Origin: Spirochaetota bacterium
Lineage (GTDB): Bacteria; Spirochaetota; Spirochaetia; Treponematales; Rectinemataceae
DNA length: 64,000 nucleotides
Assembly: GCA_029265255.1 (NCBI GenBank)
Contig: JAJUJQ010000002.1
Span: 248,001 to 312,000 of the forward strand
Reading direction: 5' to 3'
A model generated the notes under the pieces. The model was not told the DNA's origin. It saw only the letters and a program-made list of their open reading frames with translations, and made no database searches. Below are positions 1 to 9,005 of this stretch, one piece after another (the stretch's first letter is position 1; each line of letters opens with the position of its first letter). A program made the translations under genes and the position numbers.

Positions 1-2310
1 GTTCGCTTCGAACAGCGCGTTCGCGAGCTGTTTATCGTTGCTGAACGCGATGGCCTTTTGCAGGTGCTCGTCAGCGGCGGTGAGATAGATGTTTTCTTCG
101 AGCCCAAATTTAGACGCGCGATCTTTGGCTGCTGCAAGATCCTGGACTGTGGCTCCGATTACTTCCTCTACCTCGGAGGCCTTGCTTTCAACCGCCTGTT
201 GTGCCGCGTCAAATGCTTTGGCTGCATCGAGATATTTGACATAGGCCGCTTCATATTCGCCTTTTTCCATGGAGGTTTCGGCGTAGCCTATCATATCTAC
301 TGCATGGTCCCATTTATCTGGCGCATTTAGTTCTGCTTTCCATGCGGCGGCAGCGTCGCGGGCAGCGTAAGCCTTGTCCTTGCCTTCGAATGCGCGGTAT
401 TCGGAACCCTTTGCCTTTACGAATTCATACTGTTCCTTGGCTTCGGCAAAGGCCACAACGGCCTTCTCGTAGCTCGCCGTATCGCCGGCGGCAGCGAGTT
501 CCTTGCCTTCCATGAGCTTGGTTTCGCCCATTTCGAAGAACATGCTGATCTGTGGGTAATTCTGATAGCCCTTCTCGATCACCTCGCTCCGGGATTTCTC
601 CGCACCGGCCTGGGCGTTAGCCGCGAGGGTTTTGGCGCGTGAAAGCTTTTCGGCGCGCTCAGAGGCTACCTTTGTCTGGAATCCATCGGAGAGCAGGGCA
701 GAGACTTCGTCCGCCTTTTGTTTGGACTCGACATATTTCTCGGTACCAAAGGCGACATAGGCAGCGATCATCGCATTGCTCGCAGCCTTGAATTCGTTCG
801 GATAGTCCTTTTGTATCGCGTTTTCGTTAGCCCACGCCATCCGCTTTTCCGCATCGGCAATGGCAACCTCCGCTGCGGACTTCTGGGCGGCCCTCAGCTC
901 CTCTTTTTTCCTTTGCTCTTCGACCTTCAATTTCCGATCGACCTCGACGCGCTTCTGGAAATCTTCTGAGAGCGTCGAAAGGACTTCTTTACTCAAGGTC
1001 TTGGACGCCGCGTAGCGTTCAACCTCAAAGGCTTTTTCCGCGGCAGTCAGGGATGCCTGCGCGCTGCTGAGTTCCTTGGCGTAGGTCGTTTTCTGCTCAT
1101 CGGCGGTCAGCCAGGATTTGGCCCATTTCATACGAGCCTGCGCGAAGGCCAACGCCTCAGCCGCTTCCGCCTTTTCAATCTCAATCTTCTTCTGCTCCGC
1201 AATGTATTCGGCGGCTTCTGTCTGGAAATCGTCAGAAAGGATGCGGCTTACATCTTTGGCGAGCGAGGTCGCCGCTGCATACTTGTTCTCGCTGTATGCG
1301 GCATCCGCGGCCAGGAGCGATGTCTCGGCGTCGCGATACACATCAGGATAGAACCTGGCAAGATCGACTTCCCGCGCCCATGCCACTCTGCTGTGGGCTT
1401 CGGCAAGAGCATCAGACGCTTCAGACGCCTCGGCAATGGCTTTGTTCATGGCGCGCTCATCGATAACCCGTTTCTTGAACTCATCGGAAAGAATCGACGA
1501 AGCCTTGCCTGCTTCTTTTCTGGCGGTGCCGTACTCCTCGTTCATGAAAGCGGATTCAGCGAGCGCGAAAGAAAGCGTCGCGTCCCTATACTCATCCGGG
1601 TAGTCTTCTTTGATATTCTGCTCGTCGGCCCAGGCGATCCTGGCCTCCGCATCCTTCAGTACCGCAGCGGCGTCGTTCTTGACTGTCTCCTTGAAGGAGT
1701 CGTTCAAAACATTGATGACTTCCTCCTTCATCAGTTTTGAGGACGCCTCATACCGCTCCGCCTCGTAGGCTTTCTCTGCTGAGACAAGACCAGCCTGCGC
1801 CTGATTGTATACTTTCGGATAATACTCTTTTACGCCGGCTTTGGTAGCCCAGGCCATTCTGGCTCGCGCCTCAGGGAAGAGTGCGTCCGCGGCTGCTTTG
1901 TCCTTGGCCAGTTTTTCTGCGGCAGCCAGTTCTGCCTTCTTGAGGGCGGCGCCTTGCTTGATCAGGGCTTCCCAGGTGGCGTTGAGTTTCTCAAGTTTTT
2001 CCTTCAGCGGGAATGCCTTCGCGCCATCGTAGGGATTTGCGTCTTCAACAAGTGTCTTGTAATCGGCGGAAACCGAATCGTGCATGGCGTTCGCTTCGTC
2101 AAACTTGTCATTGAGCTCGTAATAGTCGGTGTATCCTTGTGCTATGTTCCGAAGGTTGTTTGCCTCATTCATGAGGTATTGCAGGGTGTCCTTTTCGACC
2201 GTCGGTACCGGGGTCTTGTCACCCGCAACCGGGGTCGGGCCTCCGCTGCATGAAGCGAAGACGAACCCTACAATGACCAGAAGAGGAATGAACCGTTTCA
2301 GAATCTTCAT
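1..2310 (-). CDS. Alanine-rich repeat lipoprotein, C-terminus cut by window edge
   Basis: The frame is open from the ATG at 2310 to the window edge, giving at least 770 residues with no stop. The N-terminus has a basic start, a hydrophobic stretch and a lipobox-like FASC at about residues 18-21, so the mature protein is probably a lipoprotein. Five imperfect modules follow, each opening with a motif like ARMAWA, then a Y-P-x-x-Y/F step, an Ala-rich helix and a closing segment like LSDDFQ. They start near bases 1865, 1645, 1395, 1135 and 850. The remainder is Ala/Glu/Lys-rich and helical, with TPR-like Y-x-x-A spacing. A Shine-Dalgarno AGGAGG precedes the start. A second in-frame ATG at 2400 also has an SD (AAGGAGG), but that form would bury the signal peptide. 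Modules of this kind resemble DUF4398-type lipoproteins; no function can be assigned. Confidence 0.8.
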   Translation of the reverse strand, partial: MKILKRFIPLLVIVGFVFASCSGGPTPVAGDKTPVPTVEKDTLQYLMNEANNLRNIAQGYTDYYELNDKFDEANAMHDSVSADYKTLVEDANPYDGAKAFPLKEKLEKLNATWEALIKQGAALKKAELAAAEKLAKDKAAADALFPEARARMAWATKAGVKEYYPKVYNQAQAGLVSAEKAYEAERYEASSKLMKEEVINVLNDSFKETVKNDAAAVLKDAEARIAWADEQNIKEDYPDEYRDATLSFALAESAFMNEEYGTARKEAGKASSILSDEFKKRVIDERAMNKAIAEASEASDALAEAHSRVAWAREVDLARFYPDVYRDAETSLLAADAAYSENKYAAATSLAKDVSRILSDDFQTEAAEYIAEQKKIEIEKAEAAEALAFAQARMKWAKSWLTADEQKTTYAKELSSAQASLTAAEKAFEVERYAASKTLSKEVLSTLSEDFQKRVEVDRKLKVEEQRKKEELRAAQKSAAEVAIADAEKRMAWANENAIQKDYPNEFKAASNAMIAAYVAFGTEKYVESKQKADEVSALLSDGFQTKVASERAEKLSRAKTLAANAQAGAEKSRSEVIEKGYQNYPQISMFFEMGETKLMEGKELAAAGDTASYEKAVVAFAEAKEQYEFVKAKGSEYRAFEGKDKAYAARDAAAAWKAELNAPDKWDHAVDMIGYAETSMEKGEYEAAYVKYLDAAKAFDAAQQAVESKASEVEEVIGATVQDLAAAKDRASKFGLEENIYLTAADEHLQKAIAFSNDKQLANALFEAN

Positions 2311-2572
2311 CGTTGTCCTCCTGGATCCTATATCATTTTCCTTACAATCATATCCCGATATTGTTCGTGAGTAAACAGCGAAATGAAATTTTTCAGTCAT
2401 CGGGCCTCCTTTAATGTCGTCACTATCGTTGTGCGCATGGCGAAACCAACAAAAAATCACTCTAAATATATCACCTTTTTCAAACAACGCGAACAAAGGA
2501 TTCAAAAGAACCACGCGGCCATCTGTCGCCCTTCTGCCTGATATATTATTATCGACAGGGATTTTGCATATC

Positions 2573-3682
2573 ATGAGAATTCAGCCGATTTCCTCAATGG
2601 ATGAACGCGCGCGCAGGGCGTGCCAGCGCTGCGGCAGCATGGCGTTGCTGCTCATTGCGATTCTGGCACTTTTTATGGGATGCAGGCCGAGCGGCATGCT
2701 TATTTCACTACCGCTGCGCAGCGGCCGCATTGCGATATGGGAGAACATCGAAGAAGGATTCTCTCTGGTGCTGGCGGAGCAGAAGGATCAGGCGCGGGGC
2801 TTTCTGGCATGGGGACGCAGGGGCATTTACGGAAGAATCGGGACCGCGACGCGAAAAAGCGGAACGCTGGAGCTGACGCTTGCTGATGGAGGCATGAATG
2901 GCATCAGGCTTAAAGCCAGAATGGCTCACGGTTCGCTGGTGTTCGAGGGAGAGGGCGCGGCGCGGATGGTGGCAGCACCGCGGCAGCACCGCTTGAAACT
3001 TGCCGGAGGCATATTTCCCCAGCCCTCAGGGAAGAAGGACGAATCACGGCTTTCCATGAGGCTCCAGTATGTCTCGTCGAGCGACAGGAAGGAAGCGTTG
3101 CTCCTCAACACGGTACTCAGAAGAAGCCTCGATCCCGAACGGCACGCAGCAGAGAGGCTGAAGCAGCAGCTCGAGGCAGCGGCAGCCGACCAGCAACAAA
3201 ATCAGCATAGCAGCTCCCGGCCGCCCTTTGTACGGGTATATGAAGAAATCGAATATCCTGTTTTTGTTTCCGATCGCTATCTATGTGTGGCGGTTTCCCG
3301 TTATCTTTTTGAAGGGGGAGCGCATGGGTTTGCAGCGACTGACATCGATGTTATCGACCGTGTCGCAGCGACACGAGTGGAAATTGGAGATCTGCTCGGT
3401 CAGGACCATGATGAGGCGCTCGAGCGGCTTCTTGAAAAGGCATTGATCCATCAGTTCAACACAATAGACCGAATGCCGCGAAGGCCCGAAACAAACCTGA
3501 GGTCCTATGGTCTATTCGAGCCCAAGCTTCCTGTTCCGAAGGATATATTTCCATGCTATGCGGGTCTCTGTGTGCAGTATGACCGGTATGATATCGCGCC
3601 ATGGTCCGAAGGCGAATTTATCATTCTGGTGCCTTGGGAAGATATTCGAGAGATTTTTGGTGCCCAGTTCATGCGGCAATAA
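2573..3682 (+). CDS. DUF3298-domain lipoprotein
   Basis: The protein of about 369 residues has a hydrophobic segment followed by LFMGC, a lipobox with Cys at about residue 37, so it is probably a membrane-anchored periplasmic lipoprotein. The C-terminal half matches the DUF3298/RsiV-type fold: it has a beta-rich domain with SRYLFEGGAHGF, and the characteristic ending CVQYDRYDIAPWSEGEF followed by a short helix. In known relatives this domain occurs in secreted or membrane proteins, some of which bind lysozyme; the substrate here is unknown. No good Shine-Dalgarno is visible. The frame is open further upstream to 2414, and ATGs at 2573, 2597 and 2639 are all possible; 2573 was chosen because it gives a basic n-region. 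The gene converges on ileS across a shared terminator. Confidence 0.7.
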   Translation: MRIQPISSMDERARRACQRCGSMALLLIAILALFMGCRPSGMLISLPLRSGRIAIWENIEEGFSLVLAEQKDQARGFLAWGRRGIYGRIGTATRKSGTLELTLADGGMNGIRLKARMAHGSLVFEGEGAARMVAAPRQHRLKLAGGIFPQPSGKKDESRLSMRLQYVSSSDRKEALLLNTVLRRSLDPERHAAERLKQQLEAAAADQQQNQHSSSRPPFVRVYEEIEYPVFVSDRYLCVAVSRYLFEGGAHGFAATDIDVIDRVAATRVEIGDLLGQDHDEALERLLEKALIHQFNTIDRMPRRPETNLRSYGLFEPKLPVPKDIFPCYAGLCVQYDRYDIAPWSEGEFIILVPWEDIREIFGAQFMRQ

Positions 3683-3728
3683 AGGGGCACACGCTCCTCA
3701 AGATTCTCAGCCGATCACGCTGGCATAG

Positions 3729-3765
3729 AAAAAGCCCGACCTGACACAGGCCGGGCATCGTTTTT
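3729..3765. terminator. Bidirectional intrinsic terminator between DUF3298 gene and ileS
   Basis: A hairpin with arms at 3734-3743 and 3747-3756 (GCCCGACCTG / CAGGCCGGGC, one mismatch that becomes G-U on the minus transcript) is flanked by A5 on the left and T5 at 3761-3765 on the right. It can therefore end both the plus-strand DUF3298 transcript and the minus-strand ileS transcript. Confidence 0.8.
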
Positions 3766-3773
3766 CGTCGCAA

Positions 3774-6700
3774 TCAGGCTTTGCGCAACGCAATACGCCA
3801 GATTCTGTCGCCAGCTTCAATGGCCATGCCTTCTGGAACGGCGGACCAGATAATATCCGTTGCTAACGTTTCCTCCGCGACAAGGGGCTTGAACTGCTCG
3901 AGCGCGGCACGCAGTTGCTCATCTCCATCGATGGTCAGCTTGATCCTGTCGGTCACCTCGAGACCTGCTTCCTTGCGTGCGTTCTGGATACCCCGGATGA
4001 GATCGCGCACATAGCCTTCGTGAAGCAATGCGGGAGTGATGTTCGTATCGAGCACCACGGTCAGCGTCCCTTCATTCAGTACCTTGAGACCTGGCTTTTC
4101 CTCACGCTGGATTTCCACCCGTTCCTGATCGAGCAGAACGACTCTGCCTGAAGAAAGGCGGATTTCCACCTTCTGGCCTTCCAGAATGCGGATGATATTG
4201 TGGGCGGGAAGAGTGCTGATGAGGGCCGCCGCTTCGCGCATATCGGCTCCGAGCTCCTTGCCGAGAACGCGGAAATTGGCTTTTGCGCGATAGGTGACGA
4301 GATCAGCTTCGTTTTCATGAATCTCGACACATTTGACATTGAGCTCTTCCTTGAGAATTTCCTCCATGCGATGGAGGATGTCCTGTTCCTCAGGGTTGCG
4401 GGTGATCAGCTGAACCGAAGCAAGCGGCTGGCGGATCTTGATGTCATTGGAGACTCGGAGAGCCCGTCCCATCGATACCGCCTGGCGGATGAGAGACATG
4501 TCCCGTTCGAGCGCCAGATCACGGTACGACGCTTCCTCGGCCGGCCATTCACAGAGATGGATGGATTCGGGTTCGTGTTCGAGCTTGAGATTTTGATAGA
4601 TAGCCTCTGTAAGGAAGGGAATGACAGGCGCCATGACAAGCGTGAGTCTGCGCAGTACCCGGTAGAGGGTCTGATAGGCACTGAGCTTGTCCGCGTCGTT
4701 TTCCGATTTCCAGAAGCGGCGGCGTGAGCGTCTGATATACCAGTTGTTGAGGCTGTCGATAAATTCCACCATGGGGCCAATGGCGGCCTGAAGGTCGTAG
4801 GCCTCCATGCCCGCTGAGACGTCTGCCACCAGCTTCTCGCAGACCGAGAGAATCCAGCGGTCGAGTGGGTTAGCGGGGTTCTTGCAATCAAGGCTTTCGG
4901 CCTTGAAGTGATCAATGTTTGCGTAGGTGACGAAGAAACTATAGGCATTCCAGAGCGGGATGATCACACTCTTGAGCACTTCCCGCACTCCCTCGTCGGA
5001 GTAGCAGAGATCTTCAGCCTTGGTGACGGCAGAATTCATCAGGAACAAGCGAAGGGCATCCGCGCCGAAACGGTCCATGACTTCGCTTGGATCGGTATAA
5101 TTGCGGAGGCTTTTTGACATCTTCTTGCCGTCCTCGGCGAGCACGAGCCCATTGACGACACAGGCCTTGAAGGCCGGCTTGTCGAAGAGCGCAGCGGCAA
5201 GAATAGTGAGTGTATAAAACCATCCTCGGGTCTGATCGAGTCCTTCACAGATAAAGTCCGCGGGGAAGTGCGCTTCGAACTTCTCCTTGTTTTCGAATGG
5301 ATAGTGATTCTGCGCATAGGGCATGGCGCCCGATTCGAACCAGCAATCGAGCACTTCGGGGACGCGACGCATGGTACCGCCGCAGGAGCATGGCAGGGTG
5401 ACCTTGTCAATATGCTGCTTGTGGAGGTCTGCGGGGACTGTCCCGCCGAGCTGTTCGAGTTCTTTGCGGGAGCCTACGCAGACGGTTTTGCCGCAGGAAT
5501 CACACTTCCATATAGGAAGAGGATTGCCCCAGTAGCGGTTGCGGCTTATGGCCCAGTCTCGCGCGTTCTCCAGCCATTTTCCGAAGCGGCCATCTCGGAT
5601 GTGGGCGGGGACCCAATAGATGCTTCGATTGGCCTTGAGCATCGATTCCTTGATAGGGTCTATCTTGACGAACCAACTGGAAACAGCCCGGTAGATGAGG
5701 GGGCTTGCGCAGCGCCAGCAGTGAGGATAGGCATGGAGAATCTGCTCGCGCTTGACCAGTTTTCCTTCCCTTTTAAGCTGGTCGATGATAGCTTTGTCCG
5801 CGTCTTTGACAAAAATGCCGCGGTAATCGGTCACTTCTTCTGTAAATTTGCATTCCGCGTCAACGGGGCAGACAGTAGGGATCCCGGTGCCCTTGAGCAC
5901 CTCATAGTCGTCCTCGCCGAAACCGGGGGCGGTGTGGACGATCCCGGAACCGTCTTCGGTGGTAACATGCGTTCCCAGCACTGTGATGAAGGCTCCCTTT
6001 TCGGCCAGATTCGCGAAGTAGGGGAAAAGCGGTTCGTACCGGATACCGGCGAGTTCCTTTCCTTTTTTCTTCCACGCGATATGAAGGTTTTCCGGGTGCT
6101 TGTAGTAGGCGCCAAGCCGGGATTCTGCCAGGATATAGCGTTCTGTGCCATCGATGACGCAGGCATAGTCGATATCCGGCCCGAGCGCGAGAGCTAGGTT
6201 TGAAGGAAGTGTCCACGGCGTGGTGGTCCAGGCGACGAAATAGGTCGATCCGTTCGCTAGATCCGCGAGATCGGGATCTGAAGTGCCTATGGCAGCCGCG
6301 GCAATTCTGAAGCGCACGGTAATCGCGGGGTCATGGACATCCTTGTAGCCGCCGAGAGAGAGCTCGTGATTCGACAGAACGGTAGAACAGCGCGGGCAAT
6401 AGGGAAGAATATAGTAACCTTCATAGATAAGCCCTTTATCCCACAACGACTTGATGACCCACCAGATGGACTCCATGTAGTCAGGTTCCATGGTTTTGTA
6501 GTCATGGTCAAAATCGACCCAGCGTCCCAGTCTGGTTACGATCTGTCGCCATTCCTTGACATAGCGAAGTACCGAGGCCTGGCAGGCATTGTTGAAGTGA
6601 TCGATTCCGAACCGTTCTATATCAGTTTTGGAATTGAGGCCTAGTTCCTTTTCGATCAGGGTTTCAACGGGCAAACCATGACAGTCCCAGCCGAAGCGGC

Positions 6701-6941
6701 GTTCCACGCGATACCCACGCATGGTTTTATAGCGCGGAAAGATGTCTTTAATAGTACCGGGGACAAAGTGACCAAAATGAGGCAAACCGGTCGCGAATGG
6801 AGGGCCGTCATAGAATACAAATTCGGGGGAACCCTCCCTCTGTGAAACTGATTTCTGAAAAATATGGCGATCTTCCCAGAAGCGGACGATTGATTCTTCC
6901 TGTTCCGGAAAGTTGACCTTTGGGTCCACGGGTTTGTACAC
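3774..6941 (-). CDS. ileS: Isoleucyl-tRNA synthetase (eukaryotic-like type)
   Basis: This class Ia synthetase charges tRNA-Ile. The HIGH signature appears as HFGH at about residues 55-58 within GLPHFGHFVPG. The KMSKS loop (DGKKMSKSLRNY) lies near residue 607, between the editing domain and the anticodon-binding helical domain. The length (1055 residues) and the WDCHGLPVE and RRFWKSEND segments fit the long eukaryotic-like IleRS class that spirochaetes carry and that is usually less sensitive to mupirocin. The GTG at 6941 was chosen because AGGAGG sits at 6946-6951 and the protein then starts MYKPVDPK as in relatives; the frame is open to a TTG at 6983. No terminator lies between the envelope operon upstream and this gene, so readthrough is possible. 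It ends at the bidirectional terminator. Confidence 0.97.
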   Translation of the reverse strand: MYKPVDPKVNFPEQEESIVRFWEDRHIFQKSVSQREGSPEFVFYDGPPFATGLPHFGHFVPGTIKDIFPRYKTMRGYRVERRFGWDCHGLPVETLIEKELGLNSKTDIERFGIDHFNNACQASVLRYVKEWRQIVTRLGRWVDFDHDYKTMEPDYMESIWWVIKSLWDKGLIYEGYYILPYCPRCSTVLSNHELSLGGYKDVHDPAITVRFRIAAAAIGTSDPDLADLANGSTYFVAWTTTPWTLPSNLALALGPDIDYACVIDGTERYILAESRLGAYYKHPENLHIAWKKKGKELAGIRYEPLFPYFANLAEKGAFITVLGTHVTTEDGSGIVHTAPGFGEDDYEVLKGTGIPTVCPVDAECKFTEEVTDYRGIFVKDADKAIIDQLKREGKLVKREQILHAYPHCWRCASPLIYRAVSSWFVKIDPIKESMLKANRSIYWVPAHIRDGRFGKWLENARDWAISRNRYWGNPLPIWKCDSCGKTVCVGSRKELEQLGGTVPADLHKQHIDKVTLPCSCGGTMRRVPEVLDCWFESGAMPYAQNHYPFENKEKFEAHFPADFICEGLDQTRGWFYTLTILAAALFDKPAFKACVVNGLVLAEDGKKMSKSLRNYTDPSEVMDRFGADALRLFLMNSAVTKAEDLCYSDEGVREVLKSVIIPLWNAYSFFVTYANIDHFKAESLDCKNPANPLDRWILSVCEKLVADVSAGMEAYDLQAAIGPMVEFIDSLNNWYIRRSRRRFWKSENDADKLSAYQTLYRVLRRLTLVMAPVIPFLTEAIYQNLKLEHEPESIHLCEWPAEEASYRDLALERDMSLIRQAVSMGRALRVSNDIKIRQPLASVQLITRNPEEQDILHRMEEILKEELNVKCVEIHENEADLVTYRAKANFRVLGKELGADMREAAALISTLPAHNIIRILEGQKVEIRLSSGRVVLLDQERVEIQREEKPGLKVLNEGTLTVVLDTNITPALLHEGYVRDLIRGIQNARKEAGLEVTDRIKLTIDGDEQLRAALEQFKPLVAEETLATDIIWSAVPEGMAIEAGDRIWRIALRKA

Positions 6942-7043
6942 GATGTCCTCCTCGATGTGTGGGAATAATGCTTCATGTTGCAATTCCTTTCAATAGGTGG
7001 AGCTGAAAAGGAGGATCCAATTTATTCTGAAACAGCATATCCG

Positions 7044-8183
7044 CTACTGGAAGGCATGGGTCCATGAAACAGCGGAATGCCAGCGGAATATAGTTGCTCC
7101 AGCACGTGTGTACCACGCGGTATAACCTGAAAGGTCCAGGCGCCCTCGCAATATTCCTTCCAGACGGATGCTTGCGCCAAGCGATACAGCATCGCTGGAG
7201 GGAAGCCACAATAGGGGGAATGAGAGAACAGTCAGATCTGAGAGATTCCAGGCAGCAATCAGGAAAAGATCGGGCATCAATAAAGAATTTATTTTAAAAT
7301 CAATCTTTTCCTGGATTTCTGTACGGAAGGCGAGTCTGTCGATCGTCAAGCCGGTGCCTGCCATGACGAACGCAACGGAATTACCGTCACGCACGCGCAG
7401 CGAAAGCTCGACGGTGGGGCTGAAATTGTCCCATTCGTGCTGAAGCGCCAATCCGACTGAGAATTCGTCGCTGGTCCCGGATGTGGAAGGTGTCCGGCGC
7501 CAGCCCGCGTTCAGCGCAAAGAACCCAGCCGCGCTGATCGTGCCAAACATGCGCGCGCCAGCCGCAATAGTTCCAGTTCCGTCAATAGCGGCCGCTGCTT
7601 CTATCCGCTGCATCGCTCCAGTAAAGACGGTACATCGAATAGCCGGAAGCGAGCGCGCTTCTGTTACGAACACGCCAGGATTCGTGGCGCGGAACAGGTC
7701 CGCCGGCCTGAACACCGTTCCTGTCCCCCAGGAAAGCGGGAATTTTCCTCCTTCGATCCGCAATCCAGGCAACGCGAGTGCCATCGCGGCTTCCCTGATT
7801 TCCAGGTCAGCCAATAGATCGGGCGCAGGATCCATCTCGGCATCAGGGGGCCATGGGGGCAGGCTCCATCTGAGTGTCTGCGATTCGGAGTAGCTTGCCC
7901 ATCGCAGCGCTGACGCGTACCAGCCTGAAAGGCTTCCTGCAGCACCGAGAGATATGCGCAAAACACCTTTTCGCATGCGGGCTGTCAGGCTGAATTCCTC
8001 CTCAAAGCCTCCACGAACAGACGCTTCGGTTCCACCAGCGCTCGCGGTACTCCGAATACCGAACACGAGGCTTCCTTCCTGGGCTTGCGCCATCGCTGTG
8101 CCAAGCGCGAGGATCAGCATGGCGAGGGTTGCCTTGAGGCATTTTAAAAAGAAGGGATCAGAGCAGCCGCGAAATGTGATCAT
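7044..8183 (-). CDS. Putative outer-membrane beta-barrel protein of the Lol-like operon
   Basis: The protein of 379 residues begins with a long basic region and a hydrophobic signal segment ending AMAQAQ near residue 35. The rest is made of short alternating strands with Gly/Ser turns and aromatic residues, as in outer-membrane beta-barrels, and it ends in a final strand (SAVSWTHAFQ). No named family is recognised. Its ATG overlaps the stop of the LolA-like gene (ATGA at 8180-8183), so the two are translationally coupled. The place at the end of a LolCDE-like operon suggests it is the outer-membrane partner or target of that system; this is inference from context. Confidence 0.6.
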   Translation of the reverse strand: MITFRGCSDPFFLKCLKATLAMLILALGTAMAQAQEGSLVFGIRSTASAGGTEASVRGGFEEEFSLTARMRKGVLRISLGAAGSLSGWYASALRWASYSESQTLRWSLPPWPPDAEMDPAPDLLADLEIREAAMALALPGLRIEGGKFPLSWGTGTVFRPADLFRATNPGVFVTEARSLPAIRCTVFTGAMQRIEAAAAIDGTGTIAAGARMFGTISAAGFFALNAGWRRTPSTSGTSDEFSVGLALQHEWDNFSPTVELSLRVRDGNSVAFVMAGTGLTIDRLAFRTEIQEKIDFKINSLLMPDLFLIAAWNLSDLTVLSFPLLWLPSSDAVSLGASIRLEGILRGRLDLSGYTAWYTRAGATIFRWHSAVSWTHAFQ

Positions 8184-8968
8184 CGTGTGAGCGTCTCCAT
8201 GGTGAAGAGCGAATCTGGCAGGGTGATATCAAGCTTGACTGACCGCATCGAAAAAATTGTCCGGGAATTTTTTTTAAGCGCGTCGACGATCTCGACTCTG
8301 GTCGGCAACAATCGTCCACTGATCGATTCAATCGCGCGCACATGGATGGTCTTCATCAAGCTTCCGCTGCGCGCATACAACTCGATTCGCAGCGGTACCC
8401 TGCGCTCGACATCGACCCAGAGTTTTCTGGTCGGATACGAGATGTCCTTGCGTGTGGAGGTCAGCGAAAGCAGGATGCAGGGCCTTCCATCGACGGTATC
8501 CTCTCCCAGTATGGCCGGCGCATAGGTGCCACGCAGGCTTTCGCCTTCTGCCACTTCCTCGTAACTCAGGTTCGAGCCCATAAGCCCCTGGCGCATCATG
8601 CTACCCGCGATGCGGACGGTTTCTCCTTCCGTAGGAAAGTACATCCATATTGCCTGGTCTACGCGCAGCATTCGCACGCCTTTGTCTTCCGGATTTGTGA
8701 ATTCCAAGAACACAAGGCCAGAACCACGCGCCTTGGCGGTAAATTGCTTCACCAGGACGCGATTTCCCTGGATTATTTCCATGGTGCCTTCATAGCTGAT
8801 GCTTGCATAGCGCTGCACCCGATCGATCTCCTCAAGCAGCGCCTGAGGATCGATCGCGCGTGTCTGCTGCGCATGACCAGGTGATACAAGTACGAGAAGA
8901 AAAGCTATTGTGTGCCATGTATTCATAAATAACCGCAATCTCATACGGCGCATTGTTTCATTGTTCAT
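8180..8968 (-). CDS. LolA-like outer-membrane lipoprotein-sorting protein
   Basis: The product of 262 residues has a signal peptide ending near GHA-QQ at about residue 33. The mature part matches the LolA-like family (PF17131 type): a strand-rich shell with IWMYFPTEGETVRIAG followed by MRQGLMGSNLSYEEV, then a carboxy half with DGRPCILLSLTS and RKLWVDVERRVPLRIE. Such proteins carry lipids or lipoproteins across the periplasm between an inner-membrane ABC exporter and the outer membrane. The ATG at 8968 has GGAG a few bases upstream; open frame continues to 9214 but overlaps the permease gene. It follows two FtsX-type permeases and precedes a barrel-like protein, as expected for a periplasmic shuttle. 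Confidence 0.8.
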   Translation of the reverse strand: MNNETMRRMRLRLFMNTWHTIAFLLVLVSPGHAQQTRAIDPQALLEEIDRVQRYASISYEGTMEIIQGNRVLVKQFTAKARGSGLVFLEFTNPEDKGVRMLRVDQAIWMYFPTEGETVRIAGSMMRQGLMGSNLSYEEVAEGESLRGTYAPAILGEDTVDGRPCILLSLTSTRKDISYPTRKLWVDVERRVPLRIELYARSGSLMKTIHVRAIESISGRLLPTRVEIVDALKKNSRTIFSMRSVKLDITLPDSLFTMETLTR

Positions 8969-9005
8969 ATTGTTCTCCGATTTACTGGCAGCGCATGTCC
9001 CGCGT

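Noticed and set aside
58..2253. Several plus-strand open frames of 60-115 codons in the first 2.3 kb
   Set aside because: They are antisense to the continuous minus-strand repeat-lipoprotein frame, which has a signal peptide, SD and regular repeats.
5268..6197. Plus-strand open frame of 309 codons opposite ileS
   Set aside because: It lies entirely within ileS on the other strand and has no motif or upstream ribosome-binding site.
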